A stretch of 59,143 bases of DNA from Bryobacteraceae bacterium (GCA_019187195.1 JABAQT010000009.1:1-59143), one strand, 5' to 3'; shown: positions 33,838 to 43,058, counted from the stretch's first letter. Notes: a model not told the origin generated them from the sequence alone. Translations and numbers: made by a program.

Positions 33838-34988
33838 GATTTCGTACCTTGATACTCGCCCTGCTGGTGGCGGGCGCGTTCATATGGGTGACGACGACGC
33901 GGAAGTGGGACCCGCCGAAGTGGTTCCGTTCCGCCACATCGAGTTCAGAACCGCTCTGGAGCGGTCCGTCGGTGGCGCGGGGCGCCGGACTCAGCCCAGA
34001 TGAATTGAACAACATCGAGATCTACAAGACTTCCCACCTGGCGACGGTGAACATTTCAAGCACCGTGTATCGCCGCGGGTGGTTCGGCCAGATTATCCCG
34101 GAACCGGGGACAGGCTCGGGTTTCATCATCGACGCTACCGGCCGCATTCTCACCAACTATCACGTTGTCAGCGGTCCCGCGCCCGAAGTCATCGTAACCT
34201 TGGCGGACAAGACGAAGTACAAGGCAAAGATCCTGGTCCGCGACCCGAGCAACGATCTGGCGCTGATCCAGATAGAGCCCAAGAAGAAGCTCTCGTTTCT
34301 TCGACTCGGCGAATCGGACACGCTGCAGGTGGGGCAGAAGGTGCTGGCCATCGGGAATCCGTTCGGCCTCGAGGGCACCCTCACCACCGGCATCATCAGT
34401 TCGCTCGGCCGGGAACTGCGCGATGAGAATGACCGCAGGCTCGAGGGGATGATCCAAACCGACGCCGCCATCAACCCCGGCAACTCGGGAGGGCCGCTGC
34501 TCGATTCGCAGGGCAATGTCATCGGCATCAACACCGCGATCTACGGAGCCGGAGGAAACATCGGCATCGGCTTCGCCATGCCCATCAACCGCGCGAAATC
34601 GATGCTGGTCGATTTCCAGGCGGGCCGCAAGTTCGGCCGTCCGTGGCTGGGCGTGACGGTGCTGCCCGTCTTCGGCGATCTTGCCGAACTTCTCGAACTA
34701 CCCGCCGAAGGCGGACTGCTGGTGCAAGATGTCGGCCAGGGAAGCGCGGCTGACCAGGCCGGATTGCGCGGAGCCCGCCGCTATGTGATCGTCGGCAACA
34801 CCGAAGTCGGCATCGGCGGCGATCTCATCATGGAGTTGGAAGGCCAGCGTGTGGAGCGTCCCGATGCGCTCTCGCGCGTGTTGAACAACAAGCGGCCCGG
34901 CGACGTCCTCGAGATGACCATCTATCGCGGCGGCCGGAAAATCAAGATGAAAGTCACCCTGGGTGAACGCCCCGACGAGCGGCTGTAG
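33834..34988 (+). CDS. Membrane-anchored HtrA-type serine protease, one PDZ domain
   Basis: 384-aa protease anchored by an uncleaved N-terminal helix (LILALLVAGAFIWVTTT). The trypsin-like triad is complete: His in LTNYHVVSG, Asp in NDLALIQIE and Ser in NPGNSGGPL. A single PDZ domain follows (RPWLGVTVLPVFGDLAELL to MELEGQRVERPDALSRVL), so it is DegS-like in layout rather than DegP-like. It probably acts in periplasmic quality control or regulated cleavage. Its ATG overlaps the coaE stop by 4 bp. It is the second HtrA of the window and is not closely similar to the one at 24069-25538. Confidence 0.94.
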   Translation: MRFRTLILALLVAGAFIWVTTTRKWDPPKWFRSATSSSEPLWSGPSVARGAGLSPDELNNIEIYKTSHLATVNISSTVYRRGWFGQIIPEPGTGSGFIIDATGRILTNYHVVSGPAPEVIVTLADKTKYKAKILVRDPSNDLALIQIEPKKKLSFLRLGESDTLQVGQKVLAIGNPFGLEGTLTTGIISSLGRELRDENDRRLEGMIQTDAAINPGNSGGPLLDSQGNVIGINTAIYGAGGNIGIGFAMPINRAKSMLVDFQAGRKFGRPWLGVTVLPVFGDLAELLELPAEGGLLVQDVGQGSAADQAGLRGARRYVIVGNTEVGIGGDLIMELEGQRVERPDALSRVLNNKRPGDVLEMTIYRGGRKIKMKVTLGERPDERL

Positions 34989-35012
34989 GATGGAGTTGGA
35001 GGGGAACACCCC

Positions 35013-35429
35013 ATGTCATTTTCCGTGCGGCGCGTGCGCTACTACTACGTGCGCCTGGAAGACAAGCCGGGCAGAGGCTACGAACTCCTGGCGCGGCTTG
35101 CTTCAGAAGATATCAACCTGCTCGCTTTCAGCGTGGTTCCCTATGGTTCCATGGTGGAGCTCACCATCTTTCCGGAAAATGAAGCGGGTTTCGCGGCCGC
35201 CCTGGCGAAACACGGCATACAGATATCCGTTCCGCAGCACGCTTTTCTGATACAGGGCGACGACCGGCTCGGCGCCCTGGCCGAAATTCACAAGGCTCTG
35301 TTCGACGCCGGTGTCAACATCTATGCTTCAAGCGGCGTCACCGACGGGTTGGGACATTTCGGGTACATCATCTATATCAAGGAAAGCGACCACGCGGCCG
35401 CCTCGCGCGCGCTGGGAATCGTGTCCTGA
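35013..35429 (+). CDS. Tandem ACT-domain protein
   Basis: 138-aa small protein made of two ACT-like units: residues 8-65 (VRYYYVRLEDKPGRGYELLA, then INLLAFSVVPYGSMVELTIF) and 75-138 (HAFLIQGDDRLGALAEIHK, then GVNIYASSGVTDGLGHFGYIIYI). ACT domains bind amino acids and regulate enzymes; stand-alone pairs are common and of unknown target. The nearby threonine and CoA genes give no firm clue. It follows the HtrA gene by 24 bp on the same strand and converges closely (7 bp) on the TPR gene. Confidence 0.88.
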   Translation: MSFSVRRVRYYYVRLEDKPGRGYELLARLASEDINLLAFSVVPYGSMVELTIFPENEAGFAAALAKHGIQISVPQHAFLIQGDDRLGALAEIHKALFDAGVNIYASSGVTDGLGHFGYIIYIKESDHAAASRALGIVS

Positions 35430-35436
35430 TTCCGTA

Positions 35437-36441
35437 TTACTCGCCGCGGCGGCTTCTGCTCTCCATACGCTCGATCCTCTCGCTCAGGCGGCTCGCCTGG
35501 TTCTGGCGGGCCGGATCCCCGGCGGCGATTGCCGAGCGCAGGAAGCCGCGAAGAACCTCCCTTGCCCTCGAGAAATCGCGCCCCTCGGCGTATGCCTGCG
35601 CCATCTCCAATTCGAACAGGTAGTTATGAGGATACTCCGCCAACAAAGATTCGAGCAGCGCCGCCGCCGCGAGCGGCCTCTTTTCCCTGCGATAGAGAAC
35701 CGCCAGCAGAATCCGCGCATTGTCGCGATCCCGGTCGCCATGTTCGGCCACCCGCCGCACAAACTCGATTCCCCTGCTCTTGCTTCCATGCTCCCCGCCA
35801 ATGGCCGCGAGGATCTTTACAGGCAGCGGCAGGCTGCCCACGACGTATTCGTTCACACCGAGTGTCAGGTAGGGATCAAGAAACTCCGGATTCTTGCGCA
35901 GCGCGTTCTCGCAGTAGTTTTTCGCTTTCTTTCCACTACGCAAGGCGGCAAACCACGCCTTCTCGATCATGAAGAACTCAGTCGCCCGAAGTCCGCTGCT
36001 GGTGCAGAGGGCATAATCCGGTATCGCGCTCGAGGGGTGCGCCGCCTTCATCGCTTCCGCCGCCGCACGGGCGTTTTCGAGAGCGGAGAGAAAGGCGGCT
36101 TTGGCATCCGGTTCCATCCTCACGCGCCTTTGGGTGAGAAACCGGTTCTCCATGCCGAACAGGGCCGATTCGAGCAGCCCAAGGCGAAACAATTCCCTGT
36201 ATAAGTACGTGCTGGCCAGCGAGTTATACGATACCGGGCCCGAGGGATCGAGTTCGATCAGCCGGCTGTAATCCACCAAGGCCGCGTCATATTCGAGGTT
36301 ATAGAAGTGATTGTCCGCGTCGAGGCGTAATCTTGCCGCCACTCCCGCTGCATCCGCGGCCTGGACACTCTGGCCCCCGGGAAACAACCCCAGGCATAGC
36401 AATAGCACGATCGAGATCACAGGTTTTTCACTTTCACCCAT
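35437..36441 (-). CDS. Exported tetratricopeptide-like protein, paralogue of 10951-12120
   Basis: About 334 aa with signal peptide (ISIVLLLCLGLFPGGQSVQA). TPR-like helices start at NHFYNLEYDAALVDYSRLIELDPSGP. A conserved centre (NEYVVGSLPLPVKILA, then RDNARILLAVLYRREKRPLAA and EYPHNYLFELEMAQAY) matches the paralogue at 10951-12120 block by block, but this protein ends soon after, lacking the final canonical TPRs. Function unknown. I start at ATG 36441 (GGCGGAG 10 nt upstream); a TTG at 36471 extends the frame. It is separated from its paralogue by 23 kb and has different neighbours. Confidence 0.88.
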   Translation of the reverse strand: MGESEKPVISIVLLLCLGLFPGGQSVQAADAAGVAARLRLDADNHFYNLEYDAALVDYSRLIELDPSGPVSYNSLASTYLYRELFRLGLLESALFGMENRFLTQRRVRMEPDAKAAFLSALENARAAAEAMKAAHPSSAIPDYALCTSSGLRATEFFMIEKAWFAALRSGKKAKNYCENALRKNPEFLDPYLTLGVNEYVVGSLPLPVKILAAIGGEHGSKSRGIEFVRRVAEHGDRDRDNARILLAVLYRREKRPLAAAALLESLLAEYPHNYLFELEMAQAYAEGRDFSRAREVLRGFLRSAIAAGDPARQNQASRLSERIERMESRSRRGE

Positions 36442-36629
36442 AGAGATGCGGCTCCGCCGGTTGAGATTCAACAGAAGATCGAAGGTGACAGTGCGGAAAT
36501 TCAGACGTCCTGCTCCCGATCCCGCCCCGGGGTGATATCATCAGGGAGCGAAAGCACACCTAGGTTGGGCCTTGTCCTTCCTTACTGGCGCCGACGCCTT
36601 GCCGCGCGAGACCCGAGGAGGAAAGACAA

Positions 36630-38174
36630 GTGAAAGTTCATCTGGTAAACCCTAGCGATGTAGCCTTTGGCGTGGGCGTGATCACGCCGCGCTGGTTGTA
36701 CGTGCTTGCCGCCGCAACCCCTGCCCGCTTCGGAGACCCTCACATCATCGATGAGTGTCTGGAACCGCTGCGCCCCGAGGACGTGCAACCGGGCGACGTG
36801 GTGGGCATCGGCATCCACACGGCGAACGCCTTGCGAGGCCTCGAGGTAGGCAAACTCGCCCGTGCCCGCGGCGCCTATGTTGTCTTTGGCGGCGTTCACG
36901 CCACGCTCTTCCCCGAAGAGGCGCACGAACTCGGCGCCGCCCACGCCGTGGTGAAGGGCGATGGGGACATGGTTTGGGGAATGGTGCTCGACGATATTGT
37001 CCGCGGTTCCATCCGGCGTATCTATGAAGGCGGCCGCATTGGCGGTGATCAATTCCTCCGCGCCCGCTGGGACCTGATTCCGCCGGACTCTTACATGTGG
37101 GCATCCGTGCAGACGGTACGCGGCTGTCCGAAGCATTGTTCCTTCTGTTCGGTGTGGCGCACCGACGGCCAGCAGCCCAGGCAGCGGGGCGTCGATGCCG
37201 TCGTCACCGAAATCACACAACTGCGCAGAATGGGGTTCCGATTTATCGCGCTCGCCGATGACAACTTCTACCCTGTGACTTTGACGGACATTGCGCTGGC
37301 GGAAAAGCAGAACAACCGGGAGCGTCTGGCGGAACTGAAATCCATGCGGGCGGAACGCTTCCAATTGATGGAGCGCCTGGCGCAACTTCCCGGCGATACC
37401 ATCTTCTTCACGCAGATCACGATGGAGGCGGCCGAGGATCCGCTGTTCCTCGAGGCGATGCGTAAAGCGCGCATCAAGGGCGCGCTGGTAGGGATCGAAT
37501 CCGTCTCGGAGGAAGGGTTGAAATCCGTATTCAAGAACTTCAATCTGTCCGGCGAGGGACTGGCGCGCCGCCTGCAGACGTTCAGGGATCATGACGTCCA
37601 TGTACTCGGATCGTTCATCTTCGGCCTATCCACGGATCGCCCGGATACTTTTCAAGCGACGGCGGAACTCGCGCGGAAGGCGGGAGTGACGTTTGCCCAG
37701 TTCGTTATGATGACGCCGTTTCCGGGAACGGTGGATTTCCAGAAATGGGAGAAGGAGCAGGCGGGCAACGCGCCGCGCGTGGATGGAGTGCCTGTCACCC
37801 GCTATTGGCTGATCCCGGGCTCGCGCAGACCGAAGCTCTACGCTCCGCATCCTACGATGTCCTCGGAAGAGATCAGGAAGCGAACGCAGGGAGTCTGGGA
37901 CCGCTTCTACAGCCTCGCTGAGATCTGGAAGCGGGCGCACTGCTGCAAGTCGCTCAAGTCCCGCCTCGCCTTTGTGCTCATCTCGAAGCTCTACCGGCAA
38001 ATGTACGCCAACACCGGGATTGCGACCGACAGCGCGCGGCGCAAGAGCGCCAACCGCTGGGCGCGTTGGATGGCAAAACCCTGCCGGAAGCTCTTCCAGG
38101 GAGTGCCGATGCCCGGATTGGAGATTCCTCGAGCGGAGACGGCAGTGGAATCCGGATTGAACGTTATTTCGTAG
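36630..38174 (+). CDS. B12-binding radical SAM protein
   Basis: 514-aa enzyme of the cobalamin-binding radical SAM type. Residues 1-130 are a B12-binding-like Rossmann domain (KVHLVNPSD, GDVVGIGIHTANALRG, AYVVFGGVHATLFPEEA) without the DxHxxG His, as in many base-off methylases. The cluster motif is C166-PKH-C170-SF-C173, followed by FIALADDNFY and ALVGIESV. The C-terminal 130 residues are helical and basic (RRKSANRWARWMAKPCRKL). Such proteins often methylate unactivated carbons, for instance hopanoids, but I cannot assign the substrate. No B12 riboswitch elements are seen upstream. The gene converges tightly on the sigma-factor gene. Confidence 0.9.
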   Translation: MKVHLVNPSDVAFGVGVITPRWLYVLAAATPARFGDPHIIDECLEPLRPEDVQPGDVVGIGIHTANALRGLEVGKLARARGAYVVFGGVHATLFPEEAHELGAAHAVVKGDGDMVWGMVLDDIVRGSIRRIYEGGRIGGDQFLRARWDLIPPDSYMWASVQTVRGCPKHCSFCSVWRTDGQQPRQRGVDAVVTEITQLRRMGFRFIALADDNFYPVTLTDIALAEKQNNRERLAELKSMRAERFQLMERLAQLPGDTIFFTQITMEAAEDPLFLEAMRKARIKGALVGIESVSEEGLKSVFKNFNLSGEGLARRLQTFRDHDVHVLGSFIFGLSTDRPDTFQATAELARKAGVTFAQFVMMTPFPGTVDFQKWEKEQAGNAPRVDGVPVTRYWLIPGSRRPKLYAPHPTMSSEEIRKRTQGVWDRFYSLAEIWKRAHCCKSLKSRLAFVLISKLYRQMYANTGIATDSARRKSANRWARWMAKPCRKLFQGVPMPGLEIPRAETAVESGLNVIS

Positions 38175-38184
38175 TGGAGTTCGC

Positions 38185-39702
38185 CTACAGAACGCTCCTC
38201 AACGGCCGCAGACGATGGGCGCATTCGGGGTTGCGCAGGCGGCGCAGCGCTTCAGCCTCGATTTGCCGGATGTACTCGCGGCTTACGTTGAACTGCTGGG
38301 CAATCTCCTGGAGCGTGTGCTCGCGGTCGCAGCCAATCCCGAATCGGAGCCGGATCACCTTCTCTTCATTGGGCTGGAGGATCTTCAGCACGCCGGCGGT
38401 CTCCTCGCGCACGTTATTGTCAAACAGCGTATCGACCAGCGGGCGGCGCCAGCGGTCCTCGATAAGGTCGCGCAACGCGGATTCGCCGTCACGCCCCACC
38501 TGGAGGTCGAGCGAAACCGGATCGCGGGAGATGGCCCGCAACTCCTGCACTCTTTGCTCGGAGGTTTCCATCCGCGCGCCGATCTCCTCGTTGGTCGGCT
38601 TTCGGCCCAATTCTTTCTCGAGCTCATGCGAAGCGCGCACGAATTTCGTGAGGCTCTCGTTCATGTGAACGGGAATGCGAATGGTGCGCGACTGATCGTC
38701 GAGAGCGCGCGTCACCGCCTGGCGGATCCACCAGGTCGCGTAGGTGGAGAACTTGTAACCGAGCTTGTAGTTGAACTTGTCCACGGCGTGCATCAGCCCC
38801 ATGTTGCCCTCCTGGATCAGGTCCAGAAGATGCAGGCCGCGGTTTACGTACTTCTTGGCCACGGAGACCACCAGCCGCAGGTTTGCCTCGACCAGCGATT
38901 TTTTCGCCTGTTGAGCTTCCAACTCCCCGCGGTGGATCGCGTTGAGGCCCTTTCGCCAGTCCGCGGCCCTGGCCCCGAGCGAGTTTTCCTTCGCACTCAG
39001 GAGCCGCCGGGTTTCGCGGACGCAGGCCGAATTTCTGTGCCGCAACAGTAGCTGCGCCAGTTCGGACTCGAGGGTCAGGACTTCTTCCGCCGCGCGCTTG
39101 TAAGCTGCTTCGAGCCGTTTCCACCCCGCCGCCGAGAACGGCACCTCGCGGATGGCTTGGGAATAGTGGATGCTCAGGCGAACCAGTTTACCGCGCAGTT
39201 CCGCCTGAACGCGCACATGCCGCGCGGGCGTTGAAGCCAGTTTCTTCTCTAATGCAACCAGTTCTTTATGAACTTTCAGCACCGCCGCGAAGCGCCGCAT
39301 GGCCTCAAGGCGCTTGCGTTCCTTGGCCGCTCCGTCGGGACCGCCTACTTCGGCGATGTCGTCCAGGCGCAATCTGGAATGCAGCACGTCCTCGTAAAGC
39401 GACAAGACCAGCCGCTGGACCACGGGCGAACGGGAGAGGGTCTTGCGTACGCGCTGCTTGCCGCGCTCGAGACGCCGCGCAAGCTCGACCTCGCCTTCGC
39501 GGGTCAGCAGGGAGATTGTGCCCATCTCGCGCAGATAGACGCGAACCGGGTCATCCGTGGACACGGGTTCGGTGGCCGGGTGGAGCGGCTCCTCACCGTG
39601 CAATTCACTCTCCGGAAATTCAGAAGGCTCCCCCTGCTCGCTCAGAATGCGGCTGAGCGAACCAGAGGTTTCAAACAGGGCGTGATCGTGAAAGTCTTCC
39701 AT
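38185..39702 (-). CDS. rpoD: RNA polymerase sigma-70 factor, RpoD type
   Basis: 505-aa sigma factor. Region 1.2 starts early (DPVRVYLREMGTISLLTREGE, residue 51), so region 1.1 is missing. A 190-residue non-conserved insert follows. Region 2 is strongly conserved (ANLRLVVSVAKKYVNRG, LLDLIQEGNMGLMHAVDKF, YKFSTYATWWIRQAVTRA), region 3 begins with SRTIRIPVHMNE, and region 4.2 has TLQEIAQQFNVSREYIRQIE, which contacts -35 boxes. The full region 2-4 set says group 1 or 2. The lack of 1.1 leaves open whether it is the housekeeping factor or a paralogue; acidobacteria often carry several. No dnaG or rpsU neighbour is present. Confidence 0.9.
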   Translation of the reverse strand: MEDFHDHALFETSGSLSRILSEQGEPSEFPESELHGEEPLHPATEPVSTDDPVRVYLREMGTISLLTREGEVELARRLERGKQRVRKTLSRSPVVQRLVLSLYEDVLHSRLRLDDIAEVGGPDGAAKERKRLEAMRRFAAVLKVHKELVALEKKLASTPARHVRVQAELRGKLVRLSIHYSQAIREVPFSAAGWKRLEAAYKRAAEEVLTLESELAQLLLRHRNSACVRETRRLLSAKENSLGARAADWRKGLNAIHRGELEAQQAKKSLVEANLRLVVSVAKKYVNRGLHLLDLIQEGNMGLMHAVDKFNYKLGYKFSTYATWWIRQAVTRALDDQSRTIRIPVHMNESLTKFVRASHELEKELGRKPTNEEIGARMETSEQRVQELRAISRDPVSLDLQVGRDGESALRDLIEDRWRRPLVDTLFDNNVREETAGVLKILQPNEEKVIRLRFGIGCDREHTLQEIAQQFNVSREYIRQIEAEALRRLRNPECAHRLRPLRSVL

Positions 39703-39996
39703 CTTCCCTCCGCCGCGCAGGCTGGCGCTCGACGCCTACACGCGACGCAAAGTTCAAATTAATGTTCGGTTTACGACGAATGGTCACATCGTGCCGCAAC
39801 AACGCCGGAAGGATGTCTCCGGCCGCGGCATGCAGGCGTAATCCTCTCAAGCCAAATACCTTGCTACGAATATAGATGCGGAATCGGCGGCCGGAGTTCC
39901 ATCCGAAGGCTATTCGGACTTCCAGGCTGGGCGGCGCCCGTGCAAAGAGACCGCCAACTGGTATAGAATTCAGGGCAATAGGGGGGCCCGCAACTC

Positions 39997-40950
39997 ATGA
40001 ACGAGGATAGCAAATTCATCCATCCGCCGGAAACGTCCTGCCGCCGGACCTTTCTCTCCACAATCGCCGCCGCAGCCATGGCGGGCGCCGAACCCGCTCC
40101 TATCCCCATCATTGACACCCATTTCCACCTCTATGACCAGACTCGTCCCCAGGGCGCTCCCTTCCCCTTCACCCCCAATAACCCGCCCTTCCTGCCGCGC
40201 AATTTCCGTGAAACGGCCATCCCCCTGGGCATCGTCGGCGGCATCGAAGTGGAAGCGAGCCCCTGGCTCGAGGACAATCTTTGGGTCCTCATGATGATTG
40301 AAAGCGAGCCGATGATTGTCGGCACGATCGGCGACCTCGACCCCGTAAAGCCGGATTTTCCGGAGTATCTCGAAAGATTTCATCGCAATAAGCTGTTTCT
40401 CGGCATCCGCTACGGCAACGTCTGGAAACAGCATGACCTGGTCACGGCGATCCACAAGCCCGAATTCATCGGGAACATGAAGATTTTCGCCCAGACGGGA
40501 CTCACTCTCGAGGTTGCCAACCCGCGGTTCGACCTGTTCGAGGCGACTCTCCGCCTCACCGACAAAGTTCCGGACCTCCGGGTGGTCCTCGGCCATCTCC
40601 AGGCTCTGGCCCTTCCCACGGATACCGGCGTCTTCAAGAGTTACTCGAACAATCTCGAGGAACTAAGGCGGCGCAAAGCCTACGCCAAGATTTCCGGCCT
40701 GTACCGCCCCCGGTCCGCCACGCAAACGCCGTTTGATCCATCCGCGTACAAGCCGGTGATGGATTTCATCCATGACATCTTCGGTGAAGACCACCTTGTC
40801 TATGCGGGCAGGAACAAACAGGCTCTCGATATTCTGATGGCGTACTTCCTCGCCAGGGGACGGCCGGCGGCGGAGAAGTTCTTCTGGAAAAATTCCATCC
40901 CCGCCTTCCGCTGGGTGAGACGCGATCCGAAACAGCCGCGGTTGGCTTAG
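39997..40950 (+). CDS. Amidohydrolase-2-like exported protein lacking the catalytic Asp
   Basis: 317 aa. Tat-like signal (CRRTFLSTIAAAAMAGA, residues 15-31). The barrel starts with H42-x-H44 (DTHFHLYD), and H200 is in VVLGHLQAL. In the rhamnonolactonase-like COG3618 type, the last strand normally reads FGSDWP; here the equivalent is LVYAGRNKQ near 267-275, with Arg in place of the metal/catalytic Asp. The protein may be inactive or use altered chemistry. A -10-like TATAGAAT lies at about 39962. It is not similar enough to the complete amidohydrolase at 2893-3756 to be a recent copy. It converges with the mmsA gene and overlaps it by 4 bp. Confidence 0.86.
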   Translation: MNEDSKFIHPPETSCRRTFLSTIAAAAMAGAEPAPIPIIDTHFHLYDQTRPQGAPFPFTPNNPPFLPRNFRETAIPLGIVGGIEVEASPWLEDNLWVLMMIESEPMIVGTIGDLDPVKPDFPEYLERFHRNKLFLGIRYGNVWKQHDLVTAIHKPEFIGNMKIFAQTGLTLEVANPRFDLFEATLRLTDKVPDLRVVLGHLQALALPTDTGVFKSYSNNLEELRRRKAYAKISGLYRPRSATQTPFDPSAYKPVMDFIHDIFGEDHLVYAGRNKQALDILMAYFLARGRPAAEKFFWKNSIPAFRWVRRDPKQPRLA

Positions 40951-42407
40951 AACCACCGGGTCATGATCACCTTCTGCTCGGTGTAGAATGCAATCGCGTC
41001 TTTCCCGTGCGCGTGCAGGTCGCCAAAGAACGACGCCTTCCATCCGGCAAACGGGAAAAACGCCATGGGCGCCGCCACGCCGATGTTCACCCCCACCATC
41101 CCCACCTCGATGCGGTGGGCATAGCGCCGCGCCGCCGCGCCGTCATTCGTGAAGATCGATGTGGTATTCCCGAACGGACACCGGTTCACCAACTCGATCG
41201 CTTCGTCGACCGACTTCACACGGATCACGCTCAGCACCGGACCGAAGATCTCCTCCCGGGCGATCGTCATCTCCGGGGTTACGTTGTCGAAGATGGTGGG
41301 TCCGACGAAATACCCCTTGCCGGCGCCGATCCGGCGGCCGTCAAGCAGCGCCACCGCTCCCTCGGCAACACCCTTTTCGATGTAACCGGTGACCCGCCGG
41401 CAATGGTCCTCTGTAACTAACGGTCCCATCCCGGAGTCTGGCTCGATGCCGTCGCCAACCTTGATCGCCTTCGTTCTCTCGATCAGCAGTTCGAGCAGCG
41501 GTCCGGCGACGTCTCCGACGGGGACCAGCACGCTGCCCGCCAGACATCGCTCTCCCGCCGCGCCGAACGCCGATCCGATGATCGCCTCGACCGTCTTTTC
41601 GAGATTCGCTCCCGGCGTGACGATGAGGTGATTTTTCGCTCCGCCCAAAGCCTGCACGCGCTTTCCGTGGCGCGCCGCGGTTTCGTACACGTACTTGGCC
41701 ACCGGCGTCGAACCCACGAACGACACCGCCTTCACGAGCGGATGCGCCATCAGCGCGTCCACCGCCTCCTTGCCGCCATGAACGACGTTGTAAACACCCG
41801 CGGGAAGTCCCGCCTCGTGAAGCAACTCCGCCGTCCGCACCGCCGTCATCGGCACTTTTTCGGACGGCTTCAACACGAACGAATTTCCGCAGGCAATGGC
41901 GAACGGATACATCCACATCGGCACCATCACCGGAAAGTTGAATGGCGAGATGCCCGCGCAGACCCCCAGAGGCTGGCGAATCGTGTGGCAATCGATGTCC
42001 TTCGCTACATCGTGCAGCGAATCGCCCATCATCAGCGAGGGCATCCCGCTGGCGACTTCCACCATCTGAATGGCGCGCCGCACGCTCGCCTTCGCGTCGT
42101 CGAGCGTCTTGCCGTTCTCGCGCGTGAGGATCCGCGCCACCTCCTCGTGATGTTTTTCGAGCAGCGTCTTGTAGCGGTAGAGCACCTGCACGCGGTCCAC
42201 AACCGGAACCTCCCGCCATTTCAGGAACGCCTCGTGGGCACAGCGCACGGCATGGTCCACTTCCGGCGCGGCGGCATAAGGCACTTCGGCAATCACCTCT
42301 TCCGAGGCGGGGTTCCGCACCGGATGCAATGCCTCGGCCCGGCCCTTCTCCCATTTCCCATTGACGAAGAAGGACAGTTCCTGGATGGCAGACTTACTGG
42401 CAATCAT
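40947..42407 (-). CDS. mmsA: Methylmalonate-semialdehyde dehydrogenase (CoA-acylating)
   Basis: 486-aa aldehyde dehydrogenase-fold enzyme making propionyl-CoA or acetyl-CoA from methylmalonate or malonate semialdehyde in valine, thymine and inositol breakdown. The segment ALGGAKNHLIV, with Asn where other aldehyde dehydrogenases have the catalytic Glu, and GAAGERCLAGS, with the nucleophilic Cys, are diagnostic of this family. RAIQMVEVASGMPSLMMGDSL and the C-terminal FPFAGWKASFFGDLHAHGKD also match. Start ATG 42407 has AAGGAG 5 nt upstream. No mmsB or iol genes are adjacent. It converges with the amidohydrolase-like gene. Confidence 0.95.
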   Translation of the reverse strand: MIASKSAIQELSFFVNGKWEKGRAEALHPVRNPASEEVIAEVPYAAAPEVDHAVRCAHEAFLKWREVPVVDRVQVLYRYKTLLEKHHEEVARILTRENGKTLDDAKASVRRAIQMVEVASGMPSLMMGDSLHDVAKDIDCHTIRQPLGVCAGISPFNFPVMVPMWMYPFAIACGNSFVLKPSEKVPMTAVRTAELLHEAGLPAGVYNVVHGGKEAVDALMAHPLVKAVSFVGSTPVAKYVYETAARHGKRVQALGGAKNHLIVTPGANLEKTVEAIIGSAFGAAGERCLAGSVLVPVGDVAGPLLELLIERTKAIKVGDGIEPDSGMGPLVTEDHCRRVTGYIEKGVAEGAVALLDGRRIGAGKGYFVGPTIFDNVTPEMTIAREEIFGPVLSVIRVKSVDEAIELVNRCPFGNTTSIFTNDGAAARRYAHRIEVGMVGVNIGVAAPMAFFPFAGWKASFFGDLHAHGKDAIAFYTEQKVIMTRWF

Positions 42408-42620
42408 CATTTCTCCTTGGACTGCGGCCGCGGGACGAATGCCTGCACACAGTCTTCTCATTAGGTTTTCGATGCCGCCGGTGAGCGATCCCGGCGCGGC
42501 GGACTTCTCTATTTTGCTACAGGGCCACGGGTTGCTGATGCCGCTTGTTGGCCCACACCCTTATTGCGATAAAATCCGGCACACGTGGTTCCGGCCGGGA
42601 TTCATCACGTCTCCGCCCTC

Positions 42621-43058
42621 ATGCGCCTTTTGCTGCTGGCGCTGTTGACCGGGTGCGGAGTCCAGCGGCAGGTTCGCTCACCCGATCTCGAACGCGGCCG
42701 CATTCATTTCCAGAACTACTGCGCCGCGTGCCATCAATATGACGGGCAAGGGATGGGTGACGCTCCCTCCCTCGCCAACTCGCCGTGGGTGACTGGGCCG
42801 GAGAGCCGTCTCATCCGGATTGTCCTCCATGGCGTTCGCGGCCCCATGGTGGTGGACGGGAGATCGTATAACCGCGAAATGCCTGGATTCGGCAGCGTCC
42901 TGCCGGATTCGGAAGCCGCTTCCCTGCTCTCGTATGTCCGCCAGCAGTTCGCCGCATCCACAGGTCCAATTACCGCGGAGATGGTGAGCCGCGTCCGCAG
43001 CGCGAATCCGGGCCGGACCCTCTACTGGCGCGTGGAGGAACTCCTCGGCGAACAGTGA
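42621..43058 (+). CDS. Lipoprotein class I cytochrome c
   Basis: 145-aa exported cytochrome. The signal carries a lipobox LLTGC (C12). The haem motif CAACH (34-38) is near the N terminus, as in class I cytochromes, and the likely axial Met is in NREMPGFG near residue 96. SPDLERGRIHFQNYC at the start of the mature domain is typical of cbb3/c4-type small cytochromes acting in electron transfer to oxidases or dehydrogenases. A GTG at 42585 extends the frame but lacks a signal. Its stop codon directly abuts the stop of the convergent beta-propeller gene. Confidence 0.9.
   Translation: MRLLLLALLTGCGVQRQVRSPDLERGRIHFQNYCAACHQYDGQGMGDAPSLANSPWVTGPESRLIRIVLHGVRGPMVVDGRSYNREMPGFGSVLPDSEAASLLSYVRQQFAASTGPITAEMVSRVRSANPGRTLYWRVEELLGEQ

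Noticed and set aside
36472..36629. Possible cobalamin riboswitch before the B12 radical SAM gene
   Set aside because: No B12-box-like sequence or paired elements could be seen in the 158 bp.
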